From NCBI GenBank assembly GCA_965153455.1, contig OZ234497.1, forward strand, positions 12,338,001 through 12,402,000: a DNA stretch of 64,000 nt, read 5' to 3'. The position numbers and the translations under genes were made by a program. Below, in pieces: positions 11,335 through 21,821 of the stretch. Each line of letters begins with the position of its first letter. Position 1 is the first letter of the stretch. A model generated the notes under the pieces. That model worked only from the letters and a program-made list of their open reading frames with translations. It made no database searches and was not told the DNA's origin. This DNA comes from Sphagnum compactum (Eukaryota > Bryophyta > Sphagnopsida > Sphagnales).

Positions 11335-11640
11335 TAATAAATTTGTATTTAATTTTTAATTTAATTTTTATTCACCTTTAGTTAACTTTTAGTTCACTTC
11401 CATTTGATTCATAATTTACTTTTAGTTGATTTTTAATTCACTTTTAATTAATTCATAGTTCACTTTTAGTTAACTCTTAATTCACTTTTAGTTAATTCAT
11501 AGTTCACTTCTAGTTGATTCTTAATTCACTTTTAGTCAAGTCTTACTTCACTTTTAGTTCAATTTCAATTAACTCTTAGTTCATTTTTAATTAAGTCTAA
11601 GTTCATTTTTAGTTGAATTTTTGTTCATTTTCAGGCAAAA
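11335..11640. repeat. Degenerate ~22-bp tandem repeat (TTCACTTTTAGTTAA family)
   Basis: Variants of TTCACTTTTAGTTAATTC and TTCACTTCTAGTTGATTC follow one another about a dozen times with small length changes. No coding content. Confidence 0.75.
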
Positions 11641-12645
11641 AATGGTAAAGTATACCAAAAAAATAAGTGTTTCCATTTTTATCCTATGTCATGCATATAA
11701 ATGTAATAAAGTAACATCGAAATGGATGGAAATATGATATAATACCCTTGGTGCCTTCTATTACATTTGCAAAAATCTATTTCCAAAATATTAAGAACAA
11801 ATAAATTCTAAAAGTAGGCAAAAAGTATTCCCATTTATTGCACGGTAAATTTATGATTGGGGAGTCCTCAACACATCTAATTCAATGAAACATATTGATA
11901 CTATGTAAGGATATAAGATTATTCTAATTTTAAGGTCCCCATAAAAGATTATTTTACTTTTTATTTTTAAAACCTACTTACCACGTAGTTTATAAAAGTC
12001 CACAGTGCAAAAAATAGATGAAAAGTAGATTACAAAATATACTTGTATTTTTTAAATTTTATTTGCAATCTACTTTTACAATGTGGAGTTTGAAAGTTAA
12101 TGCACAATAGTGAAGAATTATATTGTTTTTGATCATTCAAATGAAAATATTCCACACATAAATGGTTTATGATGGATTTTGTTGTTATTTTCTTTCTACT
12201 TGTCAAATAGACTACCAAGGAGATTTAATTGTCTACTTTACCATGTTTATGCCCTTTCAGTTTATTATTAATTCACTCATAGTTCACACATGGGTAAACA
12301 TGGGTCATAAATATATTGGAGCTTTTGAGAAACTTTTTTGAACTAAGTGATCAAAGGGTATAAATAAAGGTAGAATTCCCAATTACTTTTAGTTTGTTTA
12401 ACACTAGTTTTAGGTATGATCTTACACCATAGCCTTGTCATGTTCTTTTCAAGTTCATGTTTGCATATGTTAACAATAAAGATCCATTTTCATGTTTGTG
12501 TTGCATATTTCGTGTTTTTGTTTTTAGTTATTGTGTTTTTGTTTTTGAATCACATAATTTTGTCTTGTTCATTGTTTGAAAGTTAAACTTAAACCTTTCT
12601 TTTAGCCTTTGTTCTTGTGATTATTCGTGTCTTTTATAATATAAG
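11641..12645. other. AT-rich spacer
   Basis: Nothing recognisable was found on either strand apart from poly-A/T tracts and G/T-rich simple sequence toward 12500-12600. Confidence 0.4.
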
Positions 12646-13165
12646 TGGATGAGGGACGACAAACCACAACAAAAAAACAGTAACACTAGGTGAGGGTGAG
12701 AAACCACAACAAACAATAGCAGTGCAAGGCGAGGAACGACACACCACAACACAAGGCAAGGGGTGATAAACCACACAAGCAATAGTGGAAGACAAGGGAC
12801 AATGAACCACAACAAACAGTAGCAATAGTGCAAGGTGAGGGTGATGCACCACAATAAGCAGCAACAAAAATATTCGACTTTTTCTTTCAACCTCATTCAA
12901 AATGAAGTACAACACACCATAACAAGTACCAATAATGCAAGGCGAAGGACGATGAACCACAACAAACAACAGTAGCAACATAAGGCGAAGGCGATGCACC
13001 ATAATAAACAACAACAACAATGCAAAACGAAGACGATGCACCACAGTAAGCAACAATAACGCATGGCAAGGAGCGACGCACCACACCAAGTAACAATAAC
13101 GCAAGGCGAGGAACAATGTAGCACAACAATCAGTAACAATGGTGATGGCAAAGAGCACATGCAAA
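12646..13165. repeat. Decayed ~40-bp minisatellite
   Basis: About a dozen irregular copies of a unit built from a CACCACAACAAACAACA segment and a GCAAGGCGAGG segment. Because the period is often close to a multiple of three, the minus strand shows long open frames rich in Leu, Val, Cys and His (for example 13200-12634). Those frames are an effect of the repeat and not a gene. Confidence 0.75.
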
Positions 13166-15360
13166 AAAAAAAACACAATGAATAAAAACATTAAAAACAC
13201 ACGTTAATCAAACTAAAAAAAACTTTTGGCTTTTATATTATTCTCCTTTTGTGGTCTCCCTTCGTGGAAGCGTTGCCTTAAACCCTAAAACTTCTAACCC
13301 TAAACCTAATTTCAACATACTTCCCAAACATTAAGAATTGGATTTGCTTTTTCATGTGAAAACCCATCCAATTATTTTAATTTATTTTTGGTAATTTTTT
13401 ATTCCAATTCTCTTAATTGGTTCTCACATGGGTGAGAACCTTAAAACCGATTTTCAACCTGATTTTGACAAAAAAAATGAGAACAATCGGTTTAAGAACT
13501 AGGCCACACAATGAGAACCGCCCAACATTGTTTTGAACCCAACTTGGTAGGGCTGTCCATTTTTTTACAAATAAAATTATATGACCATTTTAAGGTTTAC
13601 GATGAACTTTTAATATGTGCAACATCCTTGGTCATAGTCCATTTATTTCATCCAAAATTTGTAAATGAACTTCAAATTCTTGAAAGATTCAACCATTTAT
13701 GTTTAATGCACTTTTGTATTTGTATGATTGAGGTGGAAACCAATGTTCAATGTTAATGTGTAGAACCAACCATAAAAGGTAAAAAATGGTTGCTTGTACA
13801 CAAATTTGACAACCTTCAAAAATGTGTTAGGAGGAATAAATGTAAAGTAGATATTAGGCCTTGAGTGGCTATTAGGAAATATTATGTGTTCAAAGAGCTA
13901 GAATCATAGCCTATATGTTGCAACTACACTTAAGACCCAACCTCGAGCAAAAACAACCTAAGACCTAGGGGGCTGGGTCTTTTGTCAAATCTAGCTAACC
14001 TTGGGGTTTCTCGAGTCAAGCTTGGGCCTGGGTTTTCCCCACCTAGACCCACTAGTCTAGGTACCCAAACCCATACTTAGGTAACATTAGTTTGGACGAG
14101 TGTTGGCTGGTTACTTTTTTATAAAACAATCTTGGGTCTTGGTTTTGACACTCTCACAAAATATGGTAGGTTATTCATGTGCAAATTTTGAACCTAATTC
14201 TTCAAATGTCTAAACCATGTGGTTTTGATTTTGATTTTTTTTTCAAATTCAAGAACCTATGAACCTAGTTTGAAAACTAAGCCTTGGGTTTCATGTAAAA
14301 ACACAAACACAAATGGTTACTTTTGATTGATTAGCTAGGTATAATGAATTGTCCAAAGGGTTTCATTTAAATAATTTTTCACCTTATATTGTTCATTTTT
14401 TAATTTTATGGGTGGGGATTGGGAAACAATTATCACCCTATGTTGGACAACCATTATTAGAGGCTCACATATGGTATATGGGTGGATCTACTCTAAAGAA
14501 TCTGAACTTGTGTTCAAGAATTGTTTATTCACACCTCCAAGAACTTGAACCCTTCGAGTCTAACATTGCAAACCACCAAGGAACCTGCCAACATTAATTT
14601 GGACTTGTGTTGTTGAGAGTTAGGTACAATATATAGTGATCTCCAAAATGCCTAGTAAAAACTCGATTTCTCTAGATGACCGGCCATAAGGATTGGCCCA
14701 CCCACGTAACAAATAAATGGTCTCTCACCTTGATCTTGTTCAATTTTGCATGTTTATATGGGTGGACTTGAGGAAACAATTACCAATCTATATGAGATGT
14801 GATAAACCCTAGTAGAGGCCCAAATGGGGGGGGGGATGTGGATGGACCTACTACTCTAAGTAAGTTTCAACAAGTGATCAAGTGCGCAAGTGACAAAGGT
14901 ACATGTCTCATGACTTTTTATGCATTTGGCCCTCCATGTTCAAAAAACTCTCTTGGAGCAAGTGGCCTGACTATGCCATTCCTGAATTGATCAGTGGTAC
15001 CTAGAAGCACAGAACATCATTGCAAAAAGAGTGCAATAGAGAGAGCACCACCCAAACAGGTAGTAGTAGTAGTAGTAGTACATGACAGTGGCCAGGAGAG
15101 GGGAGAGGGGAGAGAGAGGGGGGAGAGGGCAAGAGTTCATGGCAATGCATTGGTGGTTCTGGTAATGTACAGAAGAAAGCCTAACCCTGTCCTTTGGGAT
15201 GGATTCCTACAGGACTCAGAGATGACAGGTTCTCTCTGTTTTAGGAGGGAAAACAAAATGAATGGATCCTCAAGATTGTGTCAGGAAGTGAGAGAGAGAG
15301 TGTTTATAAAAGGAAGATCCCAATTGCTGAGGTGCATTATTAGACCCATGCAAAGACAAA
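13166..15360. other. Spacer with a short palindrome, no gene seen
   Basis: The interval holds CCCTAAA-like phrases near 13277-13310, the palindrome listed separately, a (GTA)n run near 15060 and (GA)-rich sequence near 15100-15130. A frame at 14994-15446 overlaps that simple sequence and has no motif. Confidence 0.4.
13419..13440. repeat. Perfect palindrome, 9-bp arms and 4-base loop
   Basis: GGTTCTCAC, then ATGG, then GTGAGAACC. Related GGTTCTCA / TGAGAACC phrases recur nearby and elsewhere in the window. This suggests the end or centre of a small dispersed element. Confidence 0.6.
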
Positions 15361-17305
15361 GTGTTGGGCTGGGCCTGCCAAGGCAAAAAAAAAGGATATT
15401 TTTTGTGTTTAGATTCATTATAATAGAGTATATAGTAGTAGCTTAAGGGATTTTTATAGGCCCCTAGGTGGTTATTAATAGGTCTATTTTTTATAATATG
15501 AGGATTTTTGAAAAGTCATATTTTTTTGGCTTGTGTTGAAACTTGAGATTAGTTACAATAGAGTAGTTATAATAATGATATCTTGAAGGATTTTTTTGGG
15601 TTTTTTTTGTAGAGGATTTTTTTGAAGATTAGGTATATTTTTGCATGGTGAAATATATTTGAGTTTCCATAATTCTTCTTCTTTTGCCTTTAGATACTTT
15701 TTTAATGTAAATGGCAGGGCTATTGTGTGACACACCCCTTGTTTTCAATCTTGTCATGGAATTATACTGGCAATCATCCACAAGAAGAAGATTTAGCCAA
15801 ATTTGACTATAAGAGGAGATATGAAAGTAGATTTTTTTTTTAAAAAAAAAAATCCTTTTAATATTTTGCGAGCGGGCATTCCATTTTGCAAAACGCCTTA
15901 CATTTTTTTCAGTTTTTTTTTTTTTCTTCTTGAAAAAATACCTGCTGAGTATCACACAGAAAACAGGAAAGAATCAGACTAGGTCTTTAGTCTTTTATGC
16001 TTGGTAAAACCCTTGGCTGTGGGCTTTACAAGAATTGGGCCCTTTTGAGCTCTTGTACATAAAGCCCATGGCCTCAAGCTTTACCCTATACATAATAAGT
16101 ACACCAATGTAGTTTCTAGTGATCCCTACAAATGGAAATTGACACATATTTTGCAAGGAAGGGTCCCTCCAGTTGGGGATATCAACTTATGTGTAGTAGT
16201 AGGGGAAGGGTAGATCCCAGTGGGGGTTATGTTGGTTGACGGGTTCCAAGTTCCCAACATGTGATAACCAAGTTCCCAAGCTCAAAAAATAACAAATATA
16301 ATGTTCTTGTCACCTGCACTTCCACCCAAAAACACTCAACCAATTTCCTAGTGTATTTGGAGACTTAGTACCTACTAGTTGTTAGGGGCCTTTTGGCTAC
16401 TTCCTTGTCTGAAGCCACTTATTTCAGAAATGTCTCACAATTGGGGCCTTACCCTACCTACACATTAAAAAAAAACCCTTCTATGGTTCGGTTCAGTTCT
16501 TTCCTACAAATGGAGCATAAATTGCTAAAGAACCACCCCCCTGAAAGAATTGGCAATTCCATTCCATTGCAAGAGAGAATTGATGGTTTTCAAAGAGCCA
16601 CCTTACCTGAAACCATGACCTTGCACTCTGGTTAAGTTGAAACATTCACTTTGAATTCTCAGGGCTAGGGTCTAGATTACATAGGGTTAGGGTCTAGATT
16701 ACATAGGGTTAGGGTCTATATTACATAGGGTTAGGGTCTAGATTACATAGGGTTAGGGTCTAGGCTTAAGGTTGTAGATTAGGGTTAATGTTTTAGGACT
16801 ATTGAAAAGTCGGGCAAAACATGTGTCGTGTTGAGGGCTTTCTTTGCTTCGTTAGCAGCTCCAAACTTGGGCCCCCCTTTCCTCTCCTTTGTTGTTGCAC
16901 ATTCTACCCTATATTCTATGTACCTTCCATTACTAGTCAACGAACAAACAAGGGGTGTGTCACACACTGGCCTTGCCATTTACATTAAAAAGGATCTTAA
17001 GGCACAAGAAGAATTACGTATTTTCAAATATTTCACCATGCAAAAATATACCAGTCTTCAGAAGAATCCTCTAAAAAAAAAAACCCAAAAAACTCCTTCA
17101 AGAGATTATAACTCTATAATAACTAATCTCAAGTTTCAACACAAGCCAAAATATCATGTTTCAAAAATCCTCATATAAAAATAAATAGACCTATTATTAT
17201 TACCTAGTAGGGGCCAAAATCCCTTCTTAAGCTACTATATACTCTATAATGAATCTAAACACAATATCCTTGCCTTGCCTTGCCTTGGTAGGCAAGGCCA
17301 ACAAA
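15361..17305. mobile_element. Long inverted repeat, candidate DNA-transposon relic
   Basis: The sequence at about 15361-15744 reappears in reverse complement at about 16944-17305. Matching landmarks include TGACACACCCCTTG at the inner edge, TAAATGGCA, TTTTTGCATGGTGAAATAT, GGCTTGTGTTGAAACTTGAG and TTGTGTTTAGATTC near the outer edge. Identity looks like roughly 80% with several indels. The arms of about 370 bases enclose about 1.2 kb that contains the telomere-like 22-bp repeat and no recognisable transposase. Arms of this length with an unrelated centre are typical of non-autonomous Mutator-like elements. Two opposed copies of a shorter repeat would look the same. I could not define a target-site duplication. 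Confidence 0.65.
16663..16770. repeat. 22-bp tandem repeat containing telomere-like motif
   Basis: About four and a half copies of a unit that reads GGGTTAGGGTCTAGATTACA plus TA. Only single-base changes separate the copies. Each unit holds GGGTTAGGG, resembling plant telomere TTTAGGG and the more general TTAGGG. The copies lie inside the long inverted repeat described at 15361-17305. Confidence 0.85.
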
Positions 17306-17519
17306 CCACAAGTCAGATGAAAAATTGTGAGTCAGCAAGGGTAAACAATTGTACACAAGCTTTCATTTGTTAATAATTTATATATACTTTTGGTGACTGT
17401 ACAAGAGTCAGATCCTTTTTTTCTGCATTTGTTTGGTCCCACATTAGTTTGATAGGCAAAACAAGATAGGAAAGAAAAGGAAAAAGGGTGGGTGGTAGAA
17501 AGAACAACACTTATAGCCT

Positions 17520-17522
<3 letters not shown>

Positions 17523-17550
<28 letters not shown>
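17523..17550. repeat. (AG)n microsatellite
   Basis: About fourteen uninterrupted AG units. Confidence 0.95.
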
Positions 17551-17556
<6 letters not shown>

Positions 17557-17615
17557 AAAACAAACTACCTTTGTTGGCATTAGTAAATAAGACTTTTTCA
17601 TCAAAAGGTTACTTA

Positions 17616-17961
17616 GGGCGACTTTAGACGAGGGTCCAAGGTCCAAGGATCGATGAATGAATTCAAGAAATCTTATTGGTCGAAAGCTTTAAATTGGTTG
17701 TCCTAAGGCCTTTAGACGATGGTCCAAGACCAAAAAGTGGTGGCATTATTGAGGCTAAAACCTACAAGGCACCTTTTTTGGAGGGAAAATCAATTGGTTC
17801 AGACCAAAAAAAATAGTGCTAAAAGGAGAGCTCCTGATTTGAAGAACCAAGAATGAGGCTAGGGACCAAGGTACAGTCCAACTCAAGGATTCAATTTGCT
17901 TCAAATCAATCCAAATTGGTTCCTAGGAAATTGGACCCCGGACCCTCGTTTAAAGTGGGCC
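17616..17961. mobile_element. MITE with ~33-bp TIRs and TTA target duplication (PIF/Harbinger-like)
   Basis: The left end GGGCGACTTTAGACGAGGGT (from 17616) is mirrored by the right end, whose last bases are CCCTCGTTTAAAGTGGGCC (to 17961). The terminal inverted repeats run about 31-36 bases with about seven mismatches. The trinucleotide TTA flanks both ends (17613-17615 and 17962-17964). A TTA duplication with G/C-rich TIRs is the hallmark of Tourist/PIF-Harbinger MITEs. An internal TTTAGACGATGGTCCAAG at about 17709 is a third copy of the TIR, suggesting nesting or internal duplication. No coding capacity. Confidence 0.75.
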
Positions 17962-20900
17962 TTAGTAGGCCTACTAGCCCATATGTCATCATGGGTGGGC
18001 TCTATGTCAGTCATTTCAATGTAAATCTAAGGTATTGTAGTAGGGCAATTGTGAGGATTGGGTAATTAGCAAAGGAAAAGAGGGAAGAGAGAGAGGGGGA
18101 TGACCATGTGGATTGACATTAAGGGGGGGTATTAAATTCAAGCTTATGTTTATTGAAGATGATGACATATATGATTGGATCCAATTTAGATGTAGATGGA
18201 TTTTATAAAAAATTATATATATGGGAGGGTGAGACTTGGAATCATGCTTGGGAAAGAGGAGGACATGTGCAATTGCATTTTTCTTCTTTGACTATCAATG
18301 AGGACTAGGGAGGGGGAAGGGGGGGAGTAACTAATCATCCACATGAATGGATGGTGCTCAAGAAAAGGTTGTATTTGTCGAGTTTTTGAATGGTAGTAAA
18401 TTCCAAAAATCAATCATGACAATATGTGAATTCAATGAATCATTGGAGTGTGGTTGGTAAGGAGGGGGGAGTGTGGGGGGGGGGGGGTGGGGGGGGGGGA
18501 GTCCATCTAATAATATAAGGATATTAAGGTGTAATGAAGTAAGGCAAAAACATTTTGGGTGGAAACAGGAGCCATGGGGGTATAGCAAAAAATGAATTTT
18601 CATTATCAAAAGAAACAATTTCAATCATAAATTATTTTTTGCTTTATGCACTTTGTTTCATGGAATACATGGCCAACAACCAAATCTGCTATCCTAATCA
18701 AAAACTCTAGACCAGCCAAATAAAACAAGTTTATTTTGCAGATTTAGGTGGATCAAATCTCTTCAAACTTCGTCTCTTGAACTATGTCTGATTTTGGCAT
18801 CAATATGATAATATTGTGCTTTCCACAACCCATAATTTCTCACCAAAGCCTCTCAATAAGCTTAAACAAGAAAGGTTCAATTCACTTGTATTCATTCAAA
18901 TTTTCCCTTTTTCCCCCCAACCACAAAAGTGGAATAGATCCTCTCTCAAAGTTCTCAACCTTGGGTCTCCTCACTTCCCAAATATATCTTTTTCAACCCC
19001 CCCTCCCCGCCCCATATCCCAACCTTGAAAGATTAATGCCACTCAAACAAGCTCATTAGTCCCCTATAATCTTTCCTCATCTACACACTAGAACTACTAC
19101 TCTATTCATGCTTTTGAACTCACACTAGCTACTCTCCAAACTCCATAATGCAATAGAAGAAGAATTGGAGTAAGGAATACCCAATCCAAAAAATACAGAT
19201 TGTGGACATTATTCCCATACAATTTCACACAATTCCTAGAAAACCTGATTGCAGCCTCAACTTCTACCACCCTTTGAATTTTTACATGCTTCTTCCTCAA
19301 AACCAAAACTCCAAACCAAAAGAAAAATCAAAGATTGTTTCTCTATAGAGAGTTTGCTCTCCCCCCCCCTTTTATCTTAAACATTGCATCCTCAAACCAC
19401 ATACCTTCCTGCAAAAACTCCTTGTTGAGCCCACCATCCCCAAAGCTCTTCAAGAGCTTCAAACAATAATCGTTCAAGTTTGCGGCCTAAATAAAATTCC
19501 TCATGTTGGACACACCGTCCATCACCATTAACATGTAGCAAAAATCTAATTTAACATACAAACATTATAAAAATAAAAATAAAAACATCATTAGAAATAG
19601 TGATCAACCATTCCTTTTATTGTCACTTTCTCCTTTCAACTGTTCTACTCCGTTTTCAATTACTTTCATTAGGTTTCCATTCATAGAAGCCCTTCATCGA
19701 ACTCCATTTCCTCCCACATGGGCACAATGGGTTATGTTGGGAAATCACCTAAAGCATAATCATTAACAAAACATCTCCATGTATTAGAATGGTGAGTGAA
19801 GGAGGATTTTTGAATGTGCCAAGGGTTTCGTTATGTTGTTGATCTATGCATAGACCATGGAATACTTGATGTCAATAGAAGGATAATAAGTGTGGGGCAA
19901 TGTTTCCACATGGATGTGAAAGGTTTGCATAATTTTCACATTGGGGATAGGAAAAGAGTAGGTCAAAATAGATGTTGCTGAAAATTGCCCATGTATTGGG
20001 CATGTCAAAGAATAAATTACTTATCTTATTTGGAAATTGATGGGTGGGTACAAAAATGATCGGATAAAATATGATCAAGGGTTAAGTTGTTTCTACCATT
20101 TGTGGAATAGGGGGTTTTATCGGGAGATTTTATGAATGATCTAAGTATATGTTTTGGGCTATAGGAAATTAAATGGGTGGGAGTGCAACTTGAAAGCATG
20201 TATAGCATGGGAAGGAGGAGAGGTGTAAGTTGGTTTGTGTAGGAGGGAGGATTTTTTTCATTGTTTGGATAAGCTTGTTTGGGAATGGACATGTGTGTTA
20301 ATGAAGGTTCATGGCTTTGGAAGAATACATATAGTTTGTTTGATATGATCTTGGACGGCAATAGTGGTTTCAAAAAAGATGGTAAGATGGTGATGAGTTC
20401 ATAGACACAAACAAGGAGATGGCATTGAGTTTAATTTTATGTAGGTGGGAACAAAATGACAAATGTGTTGTGTGAAAATTTGCACAAGGTTTGGATATTA
20501 GTTGTGTGGTTTAATGAAAGGGTTTATGGTAGTGGTTCAATCTTGGTGCAATATGAAAAATATAATGAAAGTAAAATGTGGGCAAGAGGTTGTGACAAAT
20601 TGAAACCATCAAAAGGCTTTTGAGGCTTCTATTGGAGGTGGGTATGCAAAAGCCTTGTCCCATCCATTATACAATATGCACCCAAGGGGACTGTAAACTT
20701 CTACTAGATAACATTCCGTAACCTTTTGTCATGTTTTCTAGAAGTTTTTGCTAATTACATTTTCTAGAATCTTCTAAACATATACGTTTTCAAATATTTT
20801 TATAGAAAATTTAGAAATAAATCTACACGTATTTTTCAAAGATTTTTTAAGAAAATTTATTTTATCGTTTAATGTCCATGACAACCTTCAACCATAACAT

Positions 20901-21648
20901 AGTCAACAAAAAGTGCATGAAAAGCTTTAGACCACATAATAATAAATTTTTACTTGACAAAGGTTCATCCAACACATATACCACTACTAGTATCATTTAA
21001 CAACCTACTCAGTATTAATGTATTGATGATCCCACAATGCGATGGTGCTTAATACACAAGGGAAAACATAGTTAGGTGTTTATTTGGACTATCACAATCA
21101 CAATTTTCAAAAATTGTGAATGAACTTAAAATGTAAAAACATATTTAGCATTAACATTGTTATTATTGGAATTACTCATGTTGCAAAAAACTTTAATGGA
21201 ATCATTTTTTTTTAAATGGATGAATTTTAATAAAGGGATGGATTCATAATGTATTTTTAAAATGATTAAATTGTGTATGTTTGATAACTATCATAATTGT
21301 AGGTCTTAACTAATTCAATAGACTAGGATATAATAGTTTAAAATAACATATAATAATTTTAAAAGCTTAGAATGAAAAAACTTTGAATAACCAAAACTAA
21401 TATGGAGTAGCCAAAAATAAACTAAGGTGAAACAATTGTAAATGACCAAAACTAGTTTAGGGTTAAATAACTTGGAATAGCTTAAGATAGAAAAGTTTAG
21501 AATAATATAAGTAAAACTTAAAGTTGCTTTAAAATGACCTATAAGTACCCTAGAATACCGTAAAATAGGTGGGCTAGGTAGGTTAAATCACATGAGTAGG
21601 ATAGGATCATAATGATGCAATGAAAAAAATATCATTTATTGAAAAAAT
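17962..21648. other. Spacer, no gene recognised
   Basis: Contains a broken poly-G run near 18472-18500 (interrupted by single T bases) and C-rich runs near 19000 and 19360. Frames at 18784-19059 (plus), 19106-19306 (minus) and 20026-20373 (minus) carry no motif I can name. Composition is less AT-rich around 18700-19500, which could mark an old insertion. Confidence 0.4.
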
Positions 21649-21821
21649 GTTGTAGTGGTTAAGGGCTTGGACTCTAAATGATAAGCGAAGGGTTCAAATC
21701 CTCACAACTTACTTAAATGTGCTTAGCTAGCCTACTTCACCTACCTTAATCTTTTAGGACTTCAAGCTAGCCTAGTAACCTAAGTAAAGTAAATAGGATA
21801 TAAATAAATAAATAAAATTAT
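21649..21821 (+). mobile_element. tRNA-headed SINE-like unit
   Basis: The left end has a box-A-like TAGTGGTTAAGG (21653-21664) and, 26 bases further, a box-B match GGTTCAAATCC (21691-21701). GTTGT at 21649 can pair with ACAAC at 21704-21708, like an acceptor stem. About 90 bases of unrelated body follow, ending in a TAAATAAATAAATAAA tail (about 21801-21816). Internal pol III promoter boxes, unrelated body and a short A-rich simple tail are the layout of a tRNA-derived SINE. The anticodon arm does not fold properly, so it is not a working tRNA. Target duplications were not clear. Confidence 0.55.

Noticed and set aside
12634-13200. A 188-codon minus-strand frame rich in Leu, Val and Phe that looks like a membrane protein.
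   Set aside because: It coincides with a minisatellite and three frames are open at once. Its composition follows from the repeat unit.
21649-21708. A possible functional tRNA gene.
   Set aside because: Box A and box B are present, but the anticodon arm does not pair and spacing is short for a complete tRNA. A SINE head explains the tail and body better.
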